NCBI GenBank assembly: GCA_934754855.1
Contig: CAKVJR010000072.1
Coordinates: 1 to 9,190 of the forward strand
Length of the DNA stretch: 9,190 nt
Direction: 5' to 3'
From: an uncultured Candidatus Melainabacteria bacterium
Lineage (GTDB): Bacteria > Cyanobacteriota > Vampirovibrionia > Gastranaerophilales > Gastranaerophilaceae
Position 1 is the first letter of the stretch. Each line of letters opens with the position of its first letter. A program made the translations under genes and the position numbers. This document shows positions 1 through 4,786 of this stretch, piece after piece. A model generated the notes under the pieces. The model worked only from the letters and a program-made list of their open reading frames with translations, was not told the origin of the DNA and searched no databases.

Positions 1-489
1 CAACTGCAATATTTCGGTAAATTGTTTGAAGGCGGCGGAGAAAATTGGGATAAACAAGTGTATTTAGAATCACTTAAAGATTTTGACTACGTTGTCGGCA
101 AGGCTCCCGACAGTATGCACTACGCAACCGAAGGTCACTTCAGCCCGCAAAACCGTGATAAATACAATACGATTATGACGATTATGCAGCCGAATATTTC
201 CGAAAATTACAGAAAATATGTTTCTGCAATCGCTGCGACTTACTCTGAAACAACTCCTTTGAAGATGGAAATTCTCGCCGTCGAAAATAACGCAATTAAG
301 CCCGAAACGATTGGCGAATATTTGCAAACAAAGCATTTTGAAACGATTTATACGGGCGTTTTGAGAAGATTGGTTAAGGCAAATACCCCGAAACCCATCG
401 TCTTGCCTGAAGTTCTCCAACCTTCGGTTGAAACTTACAAAAATAAATTCAAATCAGGCAGTCAGTTTGAACTTAACCCCGGATTATAG
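1..489 (+). CDS. 3' end of an unrecognised protein gene (partial)
   Basis: The reading frame is open from the first base of the window (first residues QLQYFGK) and ends with a TAG stop at 487-489, giving 162 residues. The true start lies to the left, so the TTG at 22 is not a credible start. I do not recognise the family. The visible part is hydrophilic, with no membrane segment; it has an aromatic, charged first half (YVVGKAPDSMHYATEGHF near residues 38-55), a predicted helical middle, and a proline-rich stretch near residues 127-145 (NTPKPIVLPEVLQPSVETY). No catalytic motif is evident. It is followed five bases later by a strong terminator, so it is the last gene of its transcript. Coding is well supported by the long frame and normal codon use; function is unknown. 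Confidence 0.8.
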   Translation, partial: QLQYFGKLFEGGGENWDKQVYLESLKDFDYVVGKAPDSMHYATEGHFSPQNRDKYNTIMTIMQPNISENYRKYVSAIAATYSETTPLKMEILAVENNAIKPETIGEYLQTKHFETIYTGVLRRLVKANTPKPIVLPEVLQPSVETYKNKFKSGSQFELNPGL

Positions 490-493
490 TTGG

Positions 494-518
494 AAAGAGG
501 GAGAAATCCCTCTTTTTT
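494..518 (+). terminator. Rho-independent terminator of the first gene
   Basis: A 9-bp perfect stem, AAAGAGGGA (494-502) with TCCCTCTTT (507-515), closes a GAAA tetraloop (GNRA type) and runs into six T residues (513-518). It sits 5 bases after the stop of the upstream gene and ends 7 bases before the ATG of the ClC gene. That gene therefore needs either read-through or a promoter overlapping the terminator. Confidence 0.9.
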
Positions 519-524
519 GTCGAA

Positions 525-2222
525 ATGAAATACAGTTTTAAACACAAATCTATACATTTTTTTAAAGATATTTCAAGGAGCGAAATCGTTTTGCAAGCCG
601 TCGTAACAGGCTTGTTGACGGGACTTTTTGTTGCGTTTTTCAATTTTTCGATTAATCACATTTTCGATGCGGTTCAAAATTTTACAATGAAATTCCCGAC
701 AGGGAAAAGACTTCTCGTCTTGCCTCTTATAACGATGTTCGGCGGCTTAATTTCAGGGCTTTTGGTTTTTAAATTTGCTCCCGAAACAAAAGGCAGCGGC
801 ATTCCGTATGTCAAATTGGCTCTTTCCCGCTTGGGTAAAGGAATCAGGGTCAGAAGTCTTTTTGTGAAATTATTTGCGGGCATAGCAGGTATCGGTTCGG
901 GTTTGTCTTTGGGCAAGGAAGGTCCGAGCGTCCAAATCGGGGCGGGCGTCGGTGCTTTGACCTCAAAACTTTTTAAAATCCGAGGAACTTCTCAGTACAA
1001 TTTAATTACCGCAGGGGCGGCATCTGCTCTCGGGGCAACGTTTAACACCCCGTTGTCGGGCATGGTTTTTGCGGTCGAAGAATTGACTCAAAAATTTTCG
1101 GCGTCACTGCTTTTTCCTGTAATGGTCGCAACGTCTGTTTCCGTCAGCGTTATCAGGTTTTTTGCGGGCGATTCTCCGACATTCCATATCCCGAAAACAA
1201 CCGCTTCCGTGATGTTTACCCCCGAAAATCTTGTCGTTTACATCGTTTTAGGCTTGCTTTGCGGGGTTTTGGGGGTTGCTTTTGCCAAAAATATTTTTGC
1301 TAATTTGAAAATTTTTAACAAGATGAAACCTGTTCCGAATTGGCTGAAACCTGCAATTGCAGGGCTTGTAATCGGCTCTTTCGGCGTGTTTTTGCCTGAA
1401 ATTTTGGGTACGGGGTCGATTATTGTCGATAAATGTGCGGCGGGAAATTACTCAATCGCCTTCATCGCTTTGATTTTCCTCGGAAAATTTTTGGCGACTG
1501 CGTTTTGTTTTGGCTCAGGGGCTGCGGGCGGAATTTTCCTCCCTACTTTGCTTTTGGGTTCTTTAACAGGCGGTTTTGTCGGGCTTGTCGCAATAAAATG
1601 CGGAGTTGATGTTAATTTGGCAAACATTTGCGTTGTCGGAATAGGGGCTTTCCTCGCTGCTGTCGCACGTTCTCCGATGACGGCGGTTATGATGGTTTTT
1701 GAAATGACGGGAAATTATCATAGCATTCTTCCTGTGATTTTTACGGTCGCTCTCTCTGATTTAATTGCTGAAAAGTTAAACCACGCACCGATTTACACTA
1801 CTTTGATTTTGAAACAAAATGCAAATTCCGACTATGCCGAAAAATTGTCTGAAATTAAGGTCAAACAGGCTTGTTCGCCCGTCCCCTGTATTGTTCCTCT
1901 GAATTTTTCGCTCTCAGATGCAATGGCTCTTATGGAACAAGAGAATTTTTCTATTTTGCCCGTCAAAAACGAAAACGCTTCTCTTGCAGGCGTTGTGACT
2001 CTTTCGGATATTGAAGACTACAAAATCCGTGGGAACGATATGAATGTCAGCGTCCAAAACCTTTTGAACACCGAACCGCTGACTATAAAACAAAATGATG
2101 ACCTCTTTAAAGCCGCATTTTTAATGCACGCAAACGAAACAGACTATATGATTGTCCTTTCGCAAAACTCTAAAATCGTCGGAATCCTCTATCATTCCGA
2201 CATTCTCGCTTGCAATCACTGA
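525..2222 (+). CDS. ClC-family chloride/proton exchanger with C-terminal CBS pair
   Basis: An integral membrane protein of 565 residues that moves chloride (or a similar anion), probably in exchange for protons. All ClC signatures are present: GSGIP at 90-94 (the serine that coordinates chloride), GKEGP at 130-134 with gating glutamate E132, GGIFLP at 335-340, and Y424 in APIYTT, matching the inner-gate tyrosine. The pair E185-E186 in VFAVEE lines up with E202-E203 of E. coli ClcA, whose E203 is the internal proton glutamate, so an exchanger is more likely than a channel. Residues about 447-505 and 508-563 form two CBS domains, which in other ClC proteins bind adenine nucleotides and adjust activity. 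Transport domain about 20-430. The ATG at 525 lacks a Shine-Dalgarno; a TTG at 591 (codon 23) with AAGGAG ten bases upstream is an alternative start. It converges with no gap on the XRE gene. Confidence 0.95.
   Translation: MKYSFKHKSIHFFKDISRSEIVLQAVVTGLLTGLFVAFFNFSINHIFDAVQNFTMKFPTGKRLLVLPLITMFGGLISGLLVFKFAPETKGSGIPYVKLALSRLGKGIRVRSLFVKLFAGIAGIGSGLSLGKEGPSVQIGAGVGALTSKLFKIRGTSQYNLITAGAASALGATFNTPLSGMVFAVEELTQKFSASLLFPVMVATSVSVSVIRFFAGDSPTFHIPKTTASVMFTPENLVVYIVLGLLCGVLGVAFAKNIFANLKIFNKMKPVPNWLKPAIAGLVIGSFGVFLPEILGTGSIIVDKCAAGNYSIAFIALIFLGKFLATAFCFGSGAAGGIFLPTLLLGSLTGGFVGLVAIKCGVDVNLANICVVGIGAFLAAVARSPMTAVMMVFEMTGNYHSILPVIFTVALSDLIAEKLNHAPIYTTLILKQNANSDYAEKLSEIKVKQACSPVPCIVPLNFSLSDAMALMEQENFSILPVKNENASLAGVVTLSDIEDYKIRGNDMNVSVQNLLNTEPLTIKQNDDLFKAAFLMHANETDYMIVLSQNSKIVGILYHSDILACNH
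575..593 (+). promoter_or_regulatory. Possible internal ribosome binding site and TTG start of the ClC gene
   Basis: AAGGAG at 575-580 is followed after ten bases by an in-frame TTG at 591-593, codon 23 of the longest frame. The ATG at 525 has only terminator sequence upstream of it. Starting at 591 would keep the first membrane helix (VVTGLLTGLFVAFF) but lose the charged N-terminal segment. Which start is used cannot be decided from the sequence. Confidence 0.35.
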
Positions 2223-2441
2223 TTATAAATCTATTTTTTCAATGTTTACCAAGTCAGGAAGTTTCATATCAAACGCAATTGCGATTTTCTCAAGTGTGGC
2301 AATGGTTGGCGACATAATACCTCTTTCAACTTTGCTGATTGTTCCTCTGTCAATATCGGCAAGTTCCGCAAGTTTTTCTTGAGTTAAGTTTCGCTTAATT
2401 CGTTCTATTTTGATTTTCATGCCTATTTTTTTAGTTATCAT
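2223..2441 (-). CDS. Small XRE/Cro-type helix-turn-helix regulator
   Basis: A 72-residue, single-domain DNA-binding protein of the XRE (lambda Cro/C1) family. Counted from the ATG at 2441, the helix-turn-helix core is LTQEKLAELADIDRGTISKV at about residues 19-38, followed by the usual ERG-x-x-SPTIATLEKIAIAFDM segment (about 39-57). No effector or dimerisation domain follows. The frame extends up to an ATG at 2477, but the family begins close to the helix-turn-helix, so the start at 2441 (MITKKIG) or 2420 (MKIKIER) is preferred; neither has a good Shine-Dalgarno. A minus-strand TATAAT (2451 to 2446) sits just upstream of 2441. The gene is divergent from the 72-residue gene at 2542, with a promoter and dyad between, so it probably represses that gene, its own, or both (inference). 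Its stop abuts the ClC stop. Confidence 0.85.
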   Translation of the reverse strand: MITKKIGMKIKIERIKRNLTQEKLAELADIDRGTISKVERGIMSPTIATLEKIAIAFDMKLPDLVNIEKIDL

Positions 2442-2443
2442 GA

Positions 2444-2458
2444 GTATTATAGTAATCA
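2444..2458. repeat. Imperfect direct repeat, copy 1 (GTATTATAGTAATCA)
   Basis: This 15-mer matches 2499-2513 (GTATTATAATAACCA) at 13 of 15 positions, 55 bp away. The two copies flank the plus-strand promoter at 2460-2488, and copy 1 covers the likely minus-strand -10 box of the XRE gene. They may be operator half-regions for the XRE protein. Alternatively the likeness may come simply from both containing -10 like TATAAT sequence. Confidence 0.4.
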
Positions 2459-2459
2459 C

Positions 2460-2488
2460 TTGACGGAGAATAAGCAATGTATTAAAAT
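2460..2488 (+). promoter_or_regulatory. Sigma70-like promoter of the 72-residue protein gene
   Basis: TTGACG (2460-2465) and TAAAAT (2483-2488) are separated by 17 bp, each hexamer matching consensus at 5 of 6 positions. This is the best promoter match in the window. The predicted transcript starts near 2495, giving a leader of about 47 bases before the ATG at 2542. Confidence 0.7.
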
Positions 2489-2503
2489 ACTCATATAGGT
2501 ATT
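2486..2503. promoter_or_regulatory. Candidate operator dyad over the start of transcription
   Basis: AATACTCATATAGGTATT is an 18-bp dyad with 14 of 18 symmetric positions: arms AATAC and GTATT around a central ATAT. It covers the end of the -10 box and the predicted start of transcription (about 2495), a classic repressor position. The obvious candidate to bind it is the XRE protein encoded divergently; this is inference from position. Confidence 0.45.
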
Positions 2504-2513
2504 ATAATAACCA
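2499..2513. repeat. Imperfect direct repeat, copy 2 (GTATTATAATAACCA)
   Basis: Second copy of the 15-mer at 2444-2458. It contains the perfect 10-bp palindrome TATTATAATA (2500-2509). The same palindrome occurs once more at 2908-2917, next to the candidate minus-strand RNA promoter. Confidence 0.4.
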
Positions 2514-2541
2514 AAAAGATTAAAAAGAAGGAATGAATTAT

Positions 2542-2760
2542 ATGGATTACGAAGATTTTTTAACGGAGATTTACACGCCATTAGTGACTATTCGTGTAAT
2601 TTCGGAGATGATTTTTGAAAAGACAAATGAGGATTGGAAGTTTTTTGAAACAAATCGGGAAGAGTGCGAGGAGATGCTTTCGTTGGTTTATGCAATAAGA
2701 TTGATGTCTGAAAATTTGTTAACGGTTAGAAAAAATGAGATTGAGGCGTTGGAAATTTAG
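2542..2760 (+). CDS. Small acidic protein of unknown function, 72 residues
   Basis: I do not recognise this protein. The frame could start at the ATG at 2533, but the Shine-Dalgarno AGAAGGA (2526-2532) would abut that codon; the ATG at 2542 is 9 bases away and is preferred, giving MDYEDFLTEIYTPLV as N-terminus. The protein is rich in Glu and predicted to be almost all helix, with an amphipathic N-terminal helix (YEDFLTEIYTPLVTIRVISEMIF) and a second helix (CEEMLSLVYAIRLMSENLLTV). There is no signal peptide or long hydrophobic segment, so it is probably cytoplasmic. A good promoter, ribosome binding site and terminator show that it is a real single-gene transcript. It faces the XRE regulator gene across a dyad-bearing promoter region, an arrangement seen in phage-type repressor switches and small defence or stress modules; its own role is unknown. 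Confidence 0.75.
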   Translation: MDYEDFLTEIYTPLVTIRVISEMIFEKTNEDWKFFETNREECEEMLSLVYAIRLMSENLLTVRKNEIEALEI

Positions 2761-2762
2761 GC

Positions 2763-2785
2763 AAAAAAAAAGACCCTCTCGGGTC
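2763..2785 (-). terminator. Minus-strand terminator hairpin with nine-U tail
   Basis: Read on the minus strand, GACCC-GAGA-GGGTC (2785 to 2772) forms a 5-bp GC-rich stem closed by a GNRA tetraloop, followed directly by nine T residues (2771 to 2763). This is a strong terminator form, yet no minus-strand gene ends here: the PQ-loop gene is already terminated at 2984-3039. It therefore suggests a separate minus-strand transcript. On the plus strand the A-run precedes the hairpin, so there it is only a hairpin. Confidence 0.65.
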
Positions 2786-2804
2786 ATATAGTCTTATAAG
2801 AACT

Positions 2805-2823
2805 GCCCTCTCGGGCGTTTTTT
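2805..2823 (+). terminator. Terminator of the 72-residue protein gene
   Basis: GCCC (2805-2808) pairs with GGGC (2813-2816) around a TCTC loop, followed by GTTTTTT (2817-2823), 45 bases after the stop. Its core CCCTCTCGGG (2806-2815) repeats exactly the core of the previous hairpin (2774-2783), 32 bp away. The stem is short, but the T-run is good. Confidence 0.65.
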
Positions 2824-2983
2824 ATTATGTTGTGTGTTTGTGTGTCTGTTGTGTTTTTAGTTAATTAGGGTTGTTAAATCTTTTTTAATTATTGTATCTC
2901 TTACACTTATTATAATATCACACATTAAATGTAAAAAGTACACTTGTTAATAAAATATTTACAAAACTTAACAAAATAAAGAC

Positions 2984-3039
2984 AAAAAAACGGGATATCC
3001 TTTGAAACCCAAGCATTTGTGATGTTTTAGAATATCCCG
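2984..3039 (-). terminator. Terminator of the PQ-loop-like protein gene
   Basis: CGGGATATCC (2991-3000) pairs with GAATATCCCG (3030-3039), 9 of 10 positions. The 29-base loop can itself form AAGCAT/ATGTTT (3011-3016/3022-3027). On the minus strand the stem is followed by seven T residues (2990 to 2984). It lies 6 bases beyond the stop of the minus-strand gene. Confidence 0.85.
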
Positions 3040-3045
3040 AAATCG

Positions 3046-3318
3046 TTATTTGGTAACTGTTGTTTTGCTGAAATGTTTATATTTTATATGTAAACCCATG
3101 TCTATCAACAGGAAAAATACGTTTAAAATGTAGAGCCAAATTACCGCATCGTGGCTATACAACAATTTGTGTGTGATACCGAAAATATAGCCGAGCAAAA
3201 TCAGGCTTGAAAATCTTAAACTTTTTCCGTTTACGCTTTTTGCTTTATATGTCTTATACGCTGCTATCGGCCAACTTATGCCAAAGCAAACCATCATTCC
3301 TGCTTCAAAAATACTCAT
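3046..3318 (-). CDS. PQ-loop/SemiSWEET-like three-helix membrane protein
   Basis: A 90-residue integral membrane protein with three hydrophobic segments (about 4-22, 36-53 and 58-77), the size and layout of a single triple-helix bundle as in SemiSWEET sugar transporters and PQ-loop proteins. The conserved first-helix proline is present as W16-P17 (GISWPIAAYKTYKAKSVNGKSL), followed by a basic loop, as in this widespread small family of mostly unnamed proteins. SemiSWEETs work as homodimers and pass sugars; whether this member does is unknown, because its proline motif is WP rather than PQ. A Shine-Dalgarno AGAAGG lies 7 bases before the ATG at 3318, preceded by an extended -10 promoter. It is a single-gene unit, divergent from a LysR-type gene, with two LysR-type dyads in its promoter region. 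Confidence 0.75.
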   Translation of the reverse strand: MSIFEAGMMVCFGISWPIAAYKTYKAKSVNGKSLRFSSLILLGYIFGITHKLLYSHDAVIWLYILNVFFLLIDMGLHIKYKHFSKTTVTK

Positions 3319-3341
3319 ACCTTACCTTCTTTCAACTCTAA

Positions 3342-3350
3342 AATATACCA
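3342..3350 (-). promoter_or_regulatory. Extended -10 promoter of the PQ-loop-like gene
   Basis: On the minus strand TGG-TATATT (3350 to 3342) matches the extended -10 form TGN-TATAAT. It predicts a start of transcription near 3335 and a leader of about 17 bases containing the Shine-Dalgarno. No strong -35 is seen, which fits a promoter that needs an activator. Confidence 0.55.
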
Positions 3351-3377
3351 AATCTTTCATAATTTAAAATACTAAAA

Positions 3378-3405
3378 ATCGATTATTTCGATAAGAAAAA
3401 CTTAT
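3378..3405. promoter_or_regulatory. Two abutting LysR-type binding sites (T-N11-A dyads)
   Basis: ATCGATTATTTCGAT (3378-3392) has perfect 5-bp arms ATCGA/TCGAT. ATAAGAAAAACTTAT (3391-3405) has perfect 5-bp arms ATAAG/CTTAT. Both have a 5-bp centre and the T-N11-A pattern of LysR-family sites (T3379 to A3391, T3392 to A3404). Dyad centres are at 3385 and 3398, 13 bp apart. Relative to the predicted PQ-loop gene start (3335) they lie at about -50 and -63, close to the usual activation and recognition sites of this family. Relative to the LysR gene start (3439) they lie at about -54 and -41, which would allow autoregulation. Confidence 0.65.
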
Positions 3406-3423
3406 GATAAAAACGGAAAATAG

Positions 3424-3432
3424 TGTTATAAT
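3424..3432 (+). promoter_or_regulatory. Extended -10 promoter of the LysR-type gene, leaderless
   Basis: TGT-TATAAT (3424-3432) is a perfect extended -10 box. If its last T is position -7, transcription begins at 3439, exactly the A of the ATG. No Shine-Dalgarno is found between 3405 and 3438, so the mRNA is predicted to be leaderless. Confidence 0.65.
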
Positions 3433-3438
3433 TTTTAT

Positions 3439-4305
3439 ATGAATTTCAATCAATTAAACTACCTTGTAACGGTTGCAAAAGAAAAAAACATCACATTGGC
3501 GGCGAAGAAACTTTTTATTTCTCAATCTTCGTTGAGTCAGACGATTAAAAATATCGAGAATGAATTGCGGGTAAAACTTTTCATCACTGATGTTTCGCCC
3601 ATCAAGTTGACTTATGCGGGCGAATATTTTGTCGGTTGGGCGTCAAAAATTTTGAAATCGAAAGATGACATGGTCGAGAAACTTCAGTTGATTAACAACA
3701 ATTCCGAGGTGAAAATCGTCGTCGGCATGGCGACTCACAGGTGCATTTATATTCTTCCGCCCGTTATTAAGCAATTTAAGGCGGAATTTCCGCATTCGTT
3801 CATTGATGTCAGGGAGTATCCGACGCCGACTTTGCAAAAAATGTTGATGAACGGTGAACTCGATTTGCTTGTGGATATTGAAAATCCCGATAATTTTTCT
3901 TACAAAAATATTTTGCTCAAAAAAGAGAAAATTTTGCTCGATATTCCTGATAATTACAAGTCTTTGGGGCGTGAACTTTTTGCGTTTAAAAATGTTCCGT
4001 TCATACTTCTTTCCAAGGAGCAGATGCTCGGAAAGTTTGCCCGTGAGTTGTGCAAGCGTTACAAATTCGAGCCGAACATCTCTGTTGAGTGCAAAAATAT
4101 TGAAACGGCTCATTCGCTTGTGAAACAAGGGCTTGGGGTTACTTTTGTCCCTGAATTGTTTGCAAAATATAATGACGGAAATTTTGTTGAAATAAATTCT
4201 TATGATTTTTCAAGAAATATTTGTGCAATTTTTCAAAATAGAAATTCGTCGGAATTTTTAAATCGATTTATTGAAATATTGAAAAATTCTTTGGAAAATT
4301 TATAG
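3439..4305 (+). CDS. LysR-type transcriptional regulator
   Basis: A 288-residue DNA-binding regulator of the LysR family, near the family's usual length. Residues 3-60 form the winged helix-turn-helix (QLNYLVTVAKEKNITLAAKKLFISQSSLSQTI, then KLF...PIKLTYAGEYF). About 60-80 is the linker helix, and 89-288 is the periplasmic-binding-protein-like effector domain (VKIVVGMATHR, then ELDLLVDIE near 140-148). The HTH starts at residue 3, so the ATG at 3439 is right even though it has no ribosome binding site. The inducer cannot be read from the sequence. The gene is divergent from the PQ-loop-like membrane protein gene, whose promoter region carries two LysR-type dyads; control of that gene and of itself is the natural inference. 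It converges on ispF with one base between stops and no strong terminator visible. Confidence 0.95.
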   Translation: MNFNQLNYLVTVAKEKNITLAAKKLFISQSSLSQTIKNIENELRVKLFITDVSPIKLTYAGEYFVGWASKILKSKDDMVEKLQLINNNSEVKIVVGMATHRCIYILPPVIKQFKAEFPHSFIDVREYPTPTLQKMLMNGELDLLVDIENPDNFSYKNILLKKEKILLDIPDNYKSLGRELFAFKNVPFILLSKEQMLGKFARELCKRYKFEPNISVECKNIETAHSLVKQGLGVTFVPELFAKYNDGNFVEINSYDFSRNICAIFQNRNSSEFLNRFIEILKNSLENL

Positions 4306-4306
4306 A

Positions 4307-4786
4307 TTATTTATACAACAAAACTACGCAATCAACTCTGACGGCAAGCATTTCGCCTACTGCGTCAACGCCTTCCGAGGTTTTTGCTTTGACGGAAATT
4401 TTATCGATATCGATATTTAAAATATCAGCCAAACTCTTTCTGATGTTGTTTATGTGCGGGCGAAGTTTCGGGGCTTCGGCATGGATTGTCGAGTCGAGGT
4501 TGTTAATCTCCCACCCTTTTTCACGAATAATGGAAACGGCTTCTCTCAAAAGGTTTCGGCTATCGGCATTTTTATATTTCGGGTCATTGTCAGGAAAATG
4601 GGCACCGATATCTTCGAGGCACAAAGCCCCAAAAAGTGCATCAATGATTGCGTGGATAAGGACGTCGCCGTCCGAGTGTGCCTTGAAACCGACAGTGTGC
4701 GGGATTTTTACCCCGCCCAAAATGAAATCACGATTTTCAATTAGCACATGCAAGTCCGAGCCTTGCCCGATTCTGTATTCCGTCAT
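4307..4786 (-). CDS. ispF: 2-C-methyl-D-erythritol 2,4-cyclodiphosphate synthase
   Basis: A cytosolic homotrimeric enzyme of the non-mevalonate (MEP) isoprenoid pathway. It converts 4-diphosphocytidyl-2-C-methylerythritol 2-phosphate to the cyclic diphosphate, releasing CMP. The 159-residue length is typical. Metal ligands D11 and H13 (GQGSDLH) and H45 (SDGDVLIH) match D8, H10 and H42 of the E. coli enzyme. The DIGAHFPDNDPKYKNADS motif (59-76) and the C-terminal KAKTSEG (133-139, with T136 and E138) are also present. It is the last gene of a four-gene operon. Its ATG overlaps the stop of the HAD gene by one base (TAATG), with GGAG about 7 bases upstream, so it is probably translationally coupled. 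No ispD is fused or adjacent. Confidence 0.97.
   Translation of the reverse strand: MTEYRIGQGSDLHVLIENRDFILGGVKIPHTVGFKAHSDGDVLIHAIIDALFGALCLEDIGAHFPDNDPKYKNADSRNLLREAVSIIREKGWEINNLDSTIHAEAPKLRPHINNIRKSLADILNIDIDKISVKAKTSEGVDAVGEMLAVRVDCVVLLYK

Larger units (their letters stand above)
2763..2905 (-). ncRNA. Candidate minus-strand small RNA, about 130-140 nt
   Basis: A TGATATTAT extended -10 like sequence (2920 to 2912, minus strand), overlapping a TATAAT (2914 to 2909), would start a transcript near 2902-2905. The transcript would end at the nine-U terminator at 2771-2763. Its 5' part is A/C-rich and nearly free of G (CA-repeat stretch, 2858 to 2828). Its 3' part has two GNRA-capped hairpins (2816-2805 and 2785-2772) with a short self-complementary segment between (2801-2792, TCTTATAAGA). 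AAGAC (2795-2791) could instead pair with GTCTT (2774-2770), which would break the terminator stem, an attenuator-like alternative. No good open frame is present and the -35 is poor. It matches no RNA family I know; it could be only a bidirectional terminator plus spacer. Confidence 0.3.
2761..3045. other. 285-bp gene-free region
   Basis: It holds, in order: the twin CCCTCTCGGG hairpins (2772-2816); a GT-rich stretch on the plus strand (2828-2858); a T-rich spacer; the TATTATAATA palindrome at 2908-2917, which gives a TATAAT on both strands; an A-rich segment; and the terminator of the minus-strand membrane protein gene (2984-3039). I see no credible protein-coding frame in it. Confidence 0.7.

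Noticed and set aside
2223..2477. XRE gene starting at 2477 (84 residues).
   Set aside because: The extra N-terminal residues (MLILRQVITIIL) are hydrophobic, atypical of the family, and overlap the divergent promoter; a start at 2441 or 2420 is more likely.
2223..2760. The XRE gene and the 72-residue gene as a toxin-antitoxin pair.
   Set aside because: Toxin-antitoxin pairs are normally co-transcribed; these are divergent, and the small protein shows no toxin motif.
2828..2858. GT-rich stretch as a microsatellite or CRISPR-like repeat.
   Set aside because: No constant unit or regular spacing; it is only low-complexity sequence.
3643..4128. 161-residue minus-strand open frame inside the LysR gene.
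   Set aside because: Antisense to a recognisable LysR-family protein; composition is that of a shadow frame.
4270..4310. A bidirectional terminator between the LysR and ispF stops.
   Set aside because: Only a weak, interrupted AT dyad (AAATTC...GAAAATTT) is visible; not enough to call.
4454..4744. Plus-strand open frames opposite ispF (for example 4389-4814).
   Set aside because: They lie antisense to a clearly recognisable ispF with all its catalytic residues and have no ribosome binding site; they are shadows.
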